Shown here in pieces: positions 26,279-34,322 of a DNA stretch of 64,000 nucleotides; position 1 is the stretch's first letter, and the number at the start of each line of letters is the position of its first letter. Location of the stretch: positions 1,736,001 to 1,800,000 of the forward strand of contig NC_012029.1 of the NCBI RefSeq assembly GCF_000022205.1, in the 5' to 3' direction. The position numbers and the translations under genes are program-made. The notes under the pieces are model-generated. The model ran no database searches. It had not been told where the DNA came from and saw only the letters and a program-made list of their open reading frames with translations. This stretch comes from Halorubrum lacusprofundi ATCC 49239. GTDB taxonomy: Archaea > Halobacteriota > Halobacteria > Halobacteriales > Haloferacaceae.

Positions 26279-26683
26279 ACGGCCTGCGACCCGTCTCATC
26301 GACACAGCGCGCGCAGCGGTCCTTTTAAACCCGGCGGGCGGCTATCTGCAGACGCGCGCCCTCAGTCCCCGCCCGAGTACTCCCCGATGGGAGCGATGAC
26401 AGTGCGGAGAACCCAGGCGCGTCACATGTGGTCGCTGACGCGACCCGCCCGTCGCCGCGCAGGCGATCGCCCGCCACGAGGGTTTCCCGGTTGACGCGGC
26501 ACGCCGCCGGAGATGAGACCGGTCGTTAGTGTCGCGGGCGACATTTCGAATACCACAGATACGTCTCTCGATCATCGCCGATACATACCCCGAGAATTCC
26601 GCACCTCCGGTACGAGAGCTACTCCCGTGAGTGTCAGCAATCGGCATGGGGTATTAGGCTTGGACCGGACGTAGAAACGAACA
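26279..26683. other. 405-base intergenic region, nothing convincing
   Basis: Only a poor minus-strand reading frame (26342-26647) with Arg/Ser-rich composition and no neighbours of its own is present. Near the right end a tattaggc-containing stretch about 30 bases before the next ATG may be the promoter of the monooxygenase gene. Confidence 0.5.
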
Positions 26684-27943
26684 ATGACAGCGAGAACTGA
26701 AACCGCGGCGGTCGTCGTCGTCGGCTGCGGTCCCGGTGGCGCAGTCCTCGCGTACCTCCTAGCCCGGAGCGGGATTGACGTCGCGCTCGTTGAGCGTGCC
26801 GCCACGTTCGAGCGTGAATACCGAGGATTTGGCTGGAATCCCGGTGTGGTTCGTCTGTTCGACGAGATGGACCTCCTTGACGATGTGCTTGCTCTGGCTC
26901 ACGAGACGGTCACAGAGGGTTCGTTCTCGCTGTACGGCGAGGAGAGTACGGTTCTCGACTTCGATCTGCTCGATACCGACTATCCGTATGCGCTGCTGAT
27001 GGAGCAGCCAGCGCTGCTCGACTGTCTCGTCGACCGCGCCAACTCCTCCGACAACTTCACGTTTCACCCTGCGACTACCGTCACGGACATCTGTACGAAC
27101 ACCGCAGATGGAATTCGGGGGGTAACAGCCCGAGACCGAGACGCCGACGAGGATGTCGAGTTCAAAACGCAGTGCGTTGTCGGAGCCGATGGTCGCTACT
27201 CGACAGTTCGCGCCAGCGCCGGCATCGATCCAGGGCTGTTCGAGTCGCCGATCGATCTCGTGTGGTTCAAGCTCCCTCGCGGCGCTATCAATGCGACGAC
27301 GCAGGGTCGAATCGACCGCAACGGTGTCCTCCTATACTTCGGTCTGGGTGGCGGCGATCTCCAAATTGGATACCTCATCCGAAGCGGTGAGTGGCCCTCG
27401 ATCAGGCAAGCGGGGTTCGACGCGTTCCGGGAGCGGGTCGCAGAGATCGACCCGCGAGTCGGCTCAACCATGGCTGTGCAGTTGGATGGGTTTCGTGATA
27501 CCAGTCTCCTCGACGTTGCTCCGGGAATCGCGGACAGTTGGAGTCGGGACGGGCTTCTTCTCATCGGTGACGCCGCGCACACTGCAAGTCCCATCGGTGC
27601 ACAGGGAAACCCGCTCGCCGTCGAGGACGCCGTCGTCGCGCACAGTCTTCTCGTCGAGAAACTCACTGGCACGGACGGAATTCTCGAACGCAAAACCCTC
27701 CACGAATTCGAGGTTCGACGACGTGCGCACGTCGAACAGGTTATTTCGCTCCAGCGGCGCGCCGCGACCAATCTCGCGTACTGGCTCGAGTACGGTCGCT
27801 ATGTCCCTCCACGCCTCGTTCGTGGGATGACGAAGGCGGCCAGGGTGATTGTCCCTCGTTCGAGGTCGGTGCGGAACACGATCGAAACGTTCGCACTCGG
27901 TCAACGTTCGGTTTCGGTCGACCGATCTCACTTCATTGACTAA
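26684..27943 (+). CDS. FAD-dependent monooxygenase/oxidoreductase (UbiH-like)
   Basis: A 419-residue flavoprotein of the aromatic hydroxylase type. The dinucleotide motif VVVGCGPGGAVLAYLLARSG is at the start, a DG motif (VVGADGRYSTVR) near residue 168 and the GD motif LLIGDAAHTASPIGAQG near residue 290. All three key sites are intact. Family members hydroxylate aromatic or isoprenoid rings or reduce isoprenoid chains; the substrate is unknown. Codon use is slightly less GC-rich than in the upstream block and the accessory region starts here. Confidence 0.88.
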   Translation: MTARTETAAVVVVGCGPGGAVLAYLLARSGIDVALVERAATFEREYRGFGWNPGVVRLFDEMDLLDDVLALAHETVTEGSFSLYGEESTVLDFDLLDTDYPYALLMEQPALLDCLVDRANSSDNFTFHPATTVTDICTNTADGIRGVTARDRDADEDVEFKTQCVVGADGRYSTVRASAGIDPGLFESPIDLVWFKLPRGAINATTQGRIDRNGVLLYFGLGGGDLQIGYLIRSGEWPSIRQAGFDAFRERVAEIDPRVGSTMAVQLDGFRDTSLLDVAPGIADSWSRDGLLLIGDAAHTASPIGAQGNPLAVEDAVVAHSLLVEKLTGTDGILERKTLHEFEVRRRAHVEQVISLQRRAATNLAYWLEYGRYVPPRLVRGMTKAARVIVPRSRSVRNTIETFALGQRSVSVDRSHFID

Positions 27944-28176
27944 CCCGTGTCGAACGGGCTGTTGTCTGAGGCCTCGGAGCAGTCAGGATCGTCGACGAAC
28001 AGTTTCAGACGCCTCCGCGCAACTCACGAACGGCGTCGACGAATCGATATCTGGAGCGTCTTCGACGGCGAACTCCGCGAGCGCGTCGAGGGCGAGTGAC
28101 TAACTGACTCGGCAACGAAAAGACCGTCACGAGCGATAACCCACTCAACAACCTCGACCGCCGCATTCTGCATCTG

Positions 28177-28644
28177 TTGCAGATAGACGCTCGCGGAGCC
28201 TCCGACACGAACATCGCGGAGGAGACGGACGTAACCGGGACGACCATCCACAACCGAATCGAGCAACTGGAGGAGAAGGGCATTATCACCGGCTACAATC
28301 CGGAAATCGACTACGAGCAGGCGGGGTATCCGATGCAAGTGTTGTTCATCTGCTCGACGGACCTCTCCCGCCGGTCGGAGATGGCGGAGAAAGCTCTCGA
28401 AGTTCGGGGTGTCGTCAACGTCCGGGAGATGCTGTCCGGCGAGGAGAACCTCCACATCGAGGTCGTCGCCGAATCGACATCCGAGATTGAGGAGAGTACC
28501 GACCAGTTAGACGAGCTCGGCCTGCGAATCGTGAGTAGCAACATTCTGGCAGAAGAACACATTCAGCCGTGGAACCACTTCCATCAGGAGTTCGCCGGCG
28601 AGGACGCCGATGCGCCCGAGGAGATCGGTTCGTCCGAAGAATAG
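28177..28644 (+). CDS. Lrp/AsnC-family regulator, start codon missing or non-standard
   Basis: An Lrp-type regulator: helix-turn-helix (DTNIAEETDVTGTTIHNRIEQLEEKG) followed by the RAM ligand-binding domain (PMQVLFICSTDLSRR onward). The first usable codon is a TTG at 28177, but the frame is open back to 28108 and the 5' part encodes NPLNNLDRRILHLLQIDARG, the normal first helix of the family. No ATG, GTG or TTG exists there; a GTC at 28126 stands where a start would be expected. Either a non-standard start is used or a point mutation has damaged the gene. Confidence 0.75.
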   Translation: MQIDARGASDTNIAEETDVTGTTIHNRIEQLEEKGIITGYNPEIDYEQAGYPMQVLFICSTDLSRRSEMAEKALEVRGVVNVREMLSGEENLHIEVVAESTSEIEESTDQLDELGLRIVSSNILAEEHIQPWNHFHQEFAGEDADAPEEIGSSEE

Positions 28645-28820
28645 CCGCTCGCCGAACTGACGGCAGTAGTTGGAGTATCGAACTCATCCCCGCGCTCTCC
28701 AGTTTCCTGACCTTCCCTTCTTGGAGAAGTCAAGCAAACGCCCGACTTCGCCCGATATTATCAATTGTGTAGAATTATATTAAAAAAGACATCAAGTCGG
28801 TTCGGCCCAAACGGCAGGTA

Positions 28821-29177
28821 ATGGCGCAAACGCCCACAGCGAGTTTGGACGAGACATTCGACGCGTTGACACATTCTCATCGACGCTACGTGTTGTACTA
28901 CCTGCGAACGCACTCCGGGGCAGCCACCATCGATACCCTCTCAGCGATGCTCGCCAACGAACTAGAAGGTCCATCCGCGACGCCTGGTACCGACACGACC
29001 GAACACATTGAGGTCGACCTCCATCACACGCACCTCCCGAAACTCGTCGATGCTGGCCTCATCACGTTCGCCCGAGATAGGCAATCGATTGAACTCGACG
29101 GCATAAATGGTCACGACCAGTTCATCGACCAAGCGGCACGTGTCGACGGCTATGTACCGCCCACCGCGGGCGATTAA
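28821..29177 (+). CDS. DUF7344-type helix-turn-helix protein
   Basis: A 118-residue winged-helix protein with the haloarchaeal pattern ETFDALTHSHRRYVLYYLRTH at the start, a short variable part and VDLHHTHLPKLVDAGLITFAR at the recognition-wing end. Proteins of this kind are probably DNA-binding and usually sit beside a HalOD1 protein, as here. An AT-rich tract (28759-28800) supplies a promoter. Targets unknown. Confidence 0.82.
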   Translation: MAQTPTASLDETFDALTHSHRRYVLYYLRTHSGAATIDTLSAMLANELEGPSATPGTDTTEHIEVDLHHTHLPKLVDAGLITFARDRQSIELDGINGHDQFIDQAARVDGYVPPTAGD

Positions 29178-29232
29178 GAACAGTGTCTCGATCACATCCA
29201 TACCGTCCGCGACGCCGAACGAGAGCGATACT

Positions 29233-29503
29233 ATGACCAAAACTCACGACGACGAAATCGTTCACCGGGAATTGAACACTGACAGAGAGGAGCCGGCTGT
29301 TGCGGTAGCGGAAATTGTGGCTGAGCTTGAAGGAAAGCACGCAGACGAATTGACAACGACGTACGCCTGCATCGACGGGATGATCTCGGAGTTGTATTCG
29401 AATCCGCCGTCACCAGAGGCAGATGACGGTCGAATTCACGTACAGCGGCTACCGCATTACCATCGAACAGAGCGGCACCGCGGAGTTCGTCAAAGTTACG
29501 TAA
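29233..29503 (+). pseudogene. HalOD1-domain protein, frameshifted
   Basis: The ATG at 29233 opens MTKTHDDEIVHRELN and continues with a typical HalOD1 start (AVAVAEIVAELEGKHADEL, ACIDGMISELY). Around 29420 the family sequence moves to the next frame, where EFTYSGYRITIEQSGTAEF gives the expected HalOD1 ending up to a stop at 29501-29503. In the original frame the remainder is nonsense. A single-base indel explains this. HalOD1 is an output domain of haloarchaeal signalling proteins. Confidence 0.8.
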
Positions 29504-29718
29504 CCGCTGTCGGCCGAATCCCAGACCACGGTAGTGTATCCACGCTCGATTGAACGAGGCCATCGGTCAACTCACACCTTCGGCGACCGGCTGTTTCATT
29601 CTCTGCTGTGTCTGAAGAACAGGATTTCAATAGGGCCTAGAGATTGTATCCGACGAATCGCATGACCGCACCGACCCCCTGTGATGAATCAGACCAAACT
29701 CTCTCGTAGAGCGGGTTC

Positions 29719-29752
29719 TTTATAAACAATCGTACGCCGTCTGTTGGATTCG
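29719..29752 (+). repeat. 34-bp TATA-containing repeat, left copy
   Basis: The stretch beginning tttataaacaatcgtacgcc matches 41770-41803 at 29 of 34 positions without gaps and in the same orientation. The two copies bracket the 12-kb region with the P-type ATPase and the provirus remnants. It begins with a TATA box, so it could be a shared promoter and leader or an element end. Confidence 0.7.
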
Positions 29753-30014
29753 GAGCGTGCAAGAGATCAGTGCACCAGTCGGCGTCGACGACGGCCGCCT
29801 ACTCGCCGATATCATCGAACGACACGATATCCACCACAGAGAGCGACTCGGTACGAGAGAGCAACAACGACATAAACACGACCTGCGTACCGATCGATAA
29901 GCGATTGGCACTCTACCACCTGATCGCTTTGGAAAACAAACTGAGGGTGTACCACCATCTCTGTTCAGGCCAGTCTGATATCGGTCAGACAGAAGGACTC
30001 ACCGCTACGAATAC

Positions 30015-32516
30015 ATGACTACTAACTGTTATTTATGTGGCCGAGAGGTTCAATCACCCACATTGGAGACTGTTGATGAACGGTCATTCTGTTCGAGCGG
30101 GTGCCACGATGTGTACACGACGCTCGGAGATGCCGATTCTCCCGGTGTAACCCGTACATCAACTGAGAACGAGGTCGACCAAGAGGAAGACGCGGCTCCT
30201 CCCGATCAGCATCGTTCTCGGACGTTCCTCCGGATCGACGGCATGTATTCCGCGACGTGCGAGGCGTATCTCGAATCGCTCGCCGAGGATCGAGAGGGGG
30301 TGCTCGATGCTGAGGCGAGTTACGTCACGGAGACGATCCGAGTTGAACACGACCCAGACACTGTTTCGAAGGAATCGCTGCGTGACGTGTTGAGCACGCT
30401 TGGGTACACGGCATACCTCCGTGAAGATGCCTCATCAGATGGGGCTGAGGCTGGTGGCACGACGCGCCGCGCACGGGAGATGGGCGGCATTCGCAAGCGT
30501 CGAGACGACCAGCTTTTGGGAATGCGATACTCGGTTGGGTTCCTCTTCGGTGCGTTTCTGCTCGTGCCGTACGTCGCAATTCTGTATCCCGCGCACCTCG
30601 CGTCGATATTCGACTGGCAAGCGCTCGAAATATTTGAGGGCGCGTTCCAGCTGGACAGTCAGGGAGCGTTCGTCTTCCTCCGGCTGTATTTCGTGATGAC
30701 CGGGATCATTCTCGTCTTCACCGGTCTCCCGGTGCTGCGTGGCGCATATATTAGTCTCAAAATGCGGCGCCCGAATACCGACCTGTTGGTCGCGATCACC
30801 GCGGTTAGCGCGTACGCGTACAGTACGGCCGCCGTCGTCCTCGGGCAAAATGACATTTTCTACGATCTCGCAATCGTCGTCACGGCCGCGGTCACCGCGA
30901 TGGTGTTCTACGAGTCGTCGATCAAACAGCGTGCACTTAATCGCCTGACCGAGCTCACGATATCACAGGTTGAGCACGCACGGACGTACGACTCCGACGG
31001 AAAGACGCAGGAGGTTCGCGTTGCGGATCTCACTTCGGGCGATATTGTACTCGTTCGACAGGGCGAACGAGTGCCGGTTGACGGAGAACTGGTCGAAGAC
31101 AGCTGTACCGTCGACGAAGCGATCGTCACGGGCGAGTCGCTTCCGGTGCTAAAACGCGCCGGCGACGAGATCATTGGGGGATCGATCGTCACTGACGGCG
31201 CGGCCTTGGTTCGTGTCGGCCCGGACGTGACGAGTAGTATCGATCGGATAACGACCGCCGTCTGGGACCTTCAGAGCGCGACTCACGGTGTCCAACGCCA
31301 CGCCGACCAACTCGCGTCGTACGCGGTGCTTCTCGTGGTCGGAGCCGCCGTTGCGATCGGCGGTGCTGGTGTGATCGCGTTCGGCATGGGCATCCCGGAC
31401 GCGGTCCTCCTCGCGCTATTGATTCTCCTCGCCGGATCGCCGTGGGCTCTCGGACTCGCGACGCCGCTCTCGGTAGCGAAGAGCCTCGAAAGTGCGCTCC
31501 GTCGAGGGATCATTATCTTCGACGAGACAGTCTTCGAGCGTCTCAGAGACGTCGACATCGTCGTCTTCGACAAGACGGGGACCCTCACGACCGGAGAGAT
31601 GGAGGTGATCGAAGCGGACGCGCCTGCGGACCTCCTTGACGCCGTCGCAGCGCTCGAACAACGGGCGTCACACCCCGCTGCAAACGCCATCACGACGGCT
31701 TTCGCTGACGAGAATGCGCCCCGCGGTCTCGACGATCAGTCGGACTCAGAGGGTAACGGCAACCACACGGAGAACACCCACCGGGTAACCAAGTTCACGA
31801 ATCACCGGTCCGGTATCGAGGGGACGATCGACGGAACCTCGTATCTCGTCGGAAATCTCGATCTCTTCGCGGAACGAGGATGGACCGTGGACGACGATAT
31901 CCGGTCCCGCGTCGCCGACGCTCGGGGCTTCGGTCAGCTCCCGGTGATCGTCGGTCGCGACGGGACAACAGAGGGACTGATCGTTGTGGGCGATGAGCCT
32001 CGGGACGGCTGGGACGACACGATCTCTCGGCTCGGTGCGCGAGACGCGGATATCGTTGTCCTGACTGGCGACGACGAGGAAGCGACGGACTTCTTCAAGC
32101 AGCACGAGGACGTGACGCACGTCTTCGCGACGGTCCCGCCGGAAGGAAAGACGGCGACGATCCGGCGACTCAAATCAGATGGTCAGGTCGCGATGGTCGG
32201 GGACGGCACCAACGACGCTCCGGCGCTCGCGGCCGCCGACCTCGGCATTTCGCTGGGCGGCGGCACGGCGTTAGCTGCCGACGCCGCCGATCTCGCGATC
32301 GTCGACAACGACATTCGCTCCGTCGAAACCGCCTTCGACCTTGCGGGTGCGGCTCGTCGTCGCGTGAAACAGAACAACCTCCTCGCGTTCTCCTACAACG
32401 GAATCGCGCTCTTGGCATTGGCCGTCGGGTTCTTCAATCCGCTGTCAGCAGCCATCGCAGTCATTGCCGGCGGCGGTCTCGTCGCTGTGAACGCTCGGCG
32501 GAAGTTGCTCCGGTAG
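30015..32516 (+). CDS. Heavy-metal P1B-type ATPase with degenerate metal sites
   Basis: An 833-residue metal-pumping P-type ATPase. Residues 1-45 form a TRASH-like zinc-binding start (NCYLCGREV, SFCSSGCHDVY). Residues ~73-135 form an HMA-like domain in which the usual GMxCxxC reads GMYSATC. The pump core is intact: TGES, the phosphorylated aspartate in DKTGTLTTGE and GDGTNDAPALAAADLG. The membrane motif that is normally CPC reads GSPWALGLATP, so both transport-site cysteines are missing. The ion is therefore uncertain and may not be Cu+. The gene stands alone after a regulator cluster. Confidence 0.9.
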   Translation: MTTNCYLCGREVQSPTLETVDERSFCSSGCHDVYTTLGDADSPGVTRTSTENEVDQEEDAAPPDQHRSRTFLRIDGMYSATCEAYLESLAEDREGVLDAEASYVTETIRVEHDPDTVSKESLRDVLSTLGYTAYLREDASSDGAEAGGTTRRAREMGGIRKRRDDQLLGMRYSVGFLFGAFLLVPYVAILYPAHLASIFDWQALEIFEGAFQLDSQGAFVFLRLYFVMTGIILVFTGLPVLRGAYISLKMRRPNTDLLVAITAVSAYAYSTAAVVLGQNDIFYDLAIVVTAAVTAMVFYESSIKQRALNRLTELTISQVEHARTYDSDGKTQEVRVADLTSGDIVLVRQGERVPVDGELVEDSCTVDEAIVTGESLPVLKRAGDEIIGGSIVTDGAALVRVGPDVTSSIDRITTAVWDLQSATHGVQRHADQLASYAVLLVVGAAVAIGGAGVIAFGMGIPDAVLLALLILLAGSPWALGLATPLSVAKSLESALRRGIIIFDETVFERLRDVDIVVFDKTGTLTTGEMEVIEADAPADLLDAVAALEQRASHPAANAITTAFADENAPRGLDDQSDSEGNGNHTENTHRVTKFTNHRSGIEGTIDGTSYLVGNLDLFAERGWTVDDDIRSRVADARGFGQLPVIVGRDGTTEGLIVVGDEPRDGWDDTISRLGARDADIVVLTGDDEEATDFFKQHEDVTHVFATVPPEGKTATIRRLKSDGQVAMVGDGTNDAPALAAADLGISLGGGTALAADAADLAIVDNDIRSVETAFDLAGAARRRVKQNNLLAFSYNGIALLALAVGFFNPLSAAIAVIAGGGLVAVNARRKLLR

Positions 32517-32689
32517 TACGTCACGAGACCCAAACCGAGAACAGGGTTGAGTCGCTCTGGTGAAGTCCTCAAAAAGCGATCACTGCTCAAATTATGCTCG
32601 TCCTTGGTGAGACAGCAGCCACGCGGCTGGCTCGAAACATCGGCTGAAATTGTACGTGCCGTTGCCGAGCAAGCCTCGCTTATCGCGTC

Positions 32690-33073
32690 TCAGAATGGAG
32701 ATCTATCTTTGACCGACTGGAACGCGAGTCGCCCAAGCAACTGGGCGGGACCACGCTTCGGCAGGTCGCGGGTGATGTTCAACGTACTCGGCGGCTCGCT
32801 CCCCCCAATTCCCAGTTCCCAGTCCGTCTCCAACTCGAAGCGGTCGATAGCGGTCTCGACGCGGTCGCGCACTGCGTCGGCGTCCATCGTCTTCACGTTG
32901 CCATCATGCATCAGCACGTCGCCGTCGACGATAACGACCCCCACGTCAGCGGGCGTCGCGTTATTAACGACCTGTGCCGGAATGTTGGTCAACGGCGTGA
33001 ACTTGGGTTGTTCGACGTCGAGCAGGATAATGTCGGCTCGCTTGCCGGGTTCGAGACTGCCGATTTCGTCGCC
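32690..33073 (-). pseudogene. Amidohydrolase C-terminal fragment
   Basis: About 127 codons encode the end of an amidohydrolase/chlorohydrolase (GDEIGSLEPGKRADIILLDV, then ADVGVVIVDGDVLMHDGN). The whole metal-binding barrel is absent. The fragment is joined in frame to a Tat signal region from an unrelated gene (33074-33217), giving one continuous 176-codon reading frame that is probably a deletion product. Confidence 0.75.
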
Positions 33074-33217
33074 GACGCCGACAGAGCCGGCGACGATCGC
33101 GCCAGCGACAAGCGGGGCGATCGCGTCAGCGTTCTGTGCGAAGCCGCGTTCGTGGGACAGGCCAGCGGCGGCGACGGCGGTCGCGCCGATGCCCTTCACG
33201 AAGGTGCGGCGCCCCAC
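33074..33217 (-). pseudogene. N-terminus of a Tat-exported protein (spike-like), fused to an amidohydrolase tail
   Basis: The GTG at 33217 gives GRRTFVKGIGATAVAAAGL, a Tat signal, followed by ~30 residues (NADAIAPLVAGAIVAGSVGV) before the sequence switches to amidohydrolase. Position directly after a four-helix membrane protein and a small membrane peptide is that of the Tat-exported spike gene in pleolipoviruses. The virus link is inferred from gene order; the remaining sequence is too short to prove it. Confidence 0.55.
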
Positions 33218-33309
33218 ACGAGAGCCAGACCGAGCAGGAGCATCGTCAGCGCCCACGCGATCCCGAGCAGCAGGGCGGTCAGAGGCGTTACAGCTAGTCG
33301 GTGTGTCAT
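33196..33309 (-). CDS. 37-residue membrane peptide
   Basis: The ATG at 33309 opens a 37-codon gene made of two short hydrophobic stretches (TALLLGIAWALTMLLLGLAL). It overlaps the start of the Tat protein by 22 bases and follows the four-helix membrane protein by 34, as expected for a compact viral or plasmid operon. Confidence 0.6.
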   Translation of the reverse strand: MTHRLAVTPLTALLLGIAWALTMLLLGLALVWGAAPS

Positions 33310-33343
33310 GGTTTGAACTCATAAGATGAGGTTCGAGGGAGGG

Positions 33344-33745
33344 TTACCGAACAGCGACGCCCCAGGCGACGACTGTCGCGAGGAAGGCGACGATCGGGCC
33401 GAGGTTACTGCTCGTGTTGATCAGGTCGGCGAGCTGGGGAACATACTGGTAGCCGGCGATGATGATCGGGCCGAGGGCGATCGCGACCTGTTCCCACTGC
33501 TCGTACGATTCGAACTGTTTGGTCTCACTACTCGCGAAGGCGATCGCGTACGCGGCCAGCGAGATGAACGTGGCGTGTTCCGCGGTGAGCGTGTAGTCGA
33601 TCCACGTCAGCATCACCTCGGAAATCCCCCCGAACTGGTAGAGTCCGGCGAGGATGAACACGACCGACAGCAGCGCGGGAAGCGTCCGCAGGTGGGTGTA
33701 GTCCGAGAGCGCGTCGCCCATCGAGTTCGAGTAGGACGACGCCAT
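33344..33745 (-). CDS. Four-helix membrane protein, pleolipovirus VP3-like
   Basis: A 133-residue protein with four membrane segments (residues ~22-42, 58-75, 85-105 and 113-131) and a short polar N-terminus. Size, four-helix topology and position between a small soluble protein and a Tat-exported protein match the internal membrane protein (VP3) of pleolipoviruses and pHK2-like plasmids. The match is by layout, not by alignment. The start overlaps the upstream stop by one base (TGATG). Confidence 0.65.
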   Translation of the reverse strand: MASSYSNSMGDALSDYTHLRTLPALLSVVFILAGLYQFGGISEVMLTWIDYTLTAEHATFISLAAYAIAFASSETKQFESYEQWEQVAIALGPIIIAGYQYVPQLADLINTSSNLGPIVAFLATVVAWGVAVR

Positions 33746-34107
33746 CAGTCACCACCCGGGAACGCGACCATCGTCGGGTTGTAGTCGTGCGTCGAGCCGT
33801 CGTCGCGTTCCAGCGTCACCTCATCGGTGTCCATCGCGACCCAGATCTGTTCACCGACCTCGATGCTGTCGGACGCAGCTGCGCGCTTCACCTCGTCTTT
33901 CGCGAAGTACCGCACGACTCCGCGACTTTCGTCCTTGATCTTCAGACGGTACCAGGGCCCGTACTCTCCTTCCCCTTCGGTGAGATCGAGAACGAGTCCC
34001 TCCAGCACGTCGCCGGGACCGAGTTCAACGGTCGGCACGTCGCTGTCGGGGTCTTCGCTTTCAAACTGTTCGTAACCGTCAGGCGGCGTCGGTCTTTCAG
34101 TCGACAT
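33745..34107 (-). CDS. Small soluble protein of the provirus remnant
   Basis: A ~120-residue acidic protein. The middle (DVLEGLVLDLTEGEGEYGPWYRLKIK) has the alternating pattern of a beta-barrel, possibly an OB-fold, followed by FAKDEVKRAAASDSIEVGEQIWVAM. In pleolipoviruses a small gene lies between rep and VP3, which is its position here. Start at 34107 (MSTERPTPPDG); a TTG six bases upstream is possible. Function unknown. Confidence 0.65.
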   Translation of the reverse strand: MSTERPTPPDGYEQFESEDPDSDVPTVELGPGDVLEGLVLDLTEGEGEYGPWYRLKIKDESRGVVRYFAKDEVKRAAASDSIEVGEQIWVAMDTDEVTLERDDGSTHDYNPTMVAFPGGD

Positions 34108-34322
34108 CTCCAACTGTTAGTGGAAGAAGGAGTACCGTATAGTATCAGCCTAGGCTCGGTGAAAGTATTTGGACAGCAGCCACTATCCTAATTCATCAAC
34201 CACTATCTTGTTTTATACAAAATAAAGAACTACAGATCGGGAAGGTAGGTTGAAGCAGAAATTAGATCACCTGAGGCAATAAATACACAAATCAATACAT
34301 AATTCGAGGATCATTTCTGATT

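Noticed and set aside
26342-26647. 101-codon minus-strand frame between the antiporter and monooxygenase
   Set aside because: Arg/Ser-rich composition, no conserved pattern; most likely chance.
27944-28107. Short open stretch ending EGE before the Lrp gene
   Set aside because: Too short, no start, no recognisable domain; could be a fragment but nothing supports it.
29757-29900. 47-codon frame starting GTG after the 34-bp repeat
   Set aside because: No domain, high His/Arg content; left as part of the repeat finding rather than a gene.
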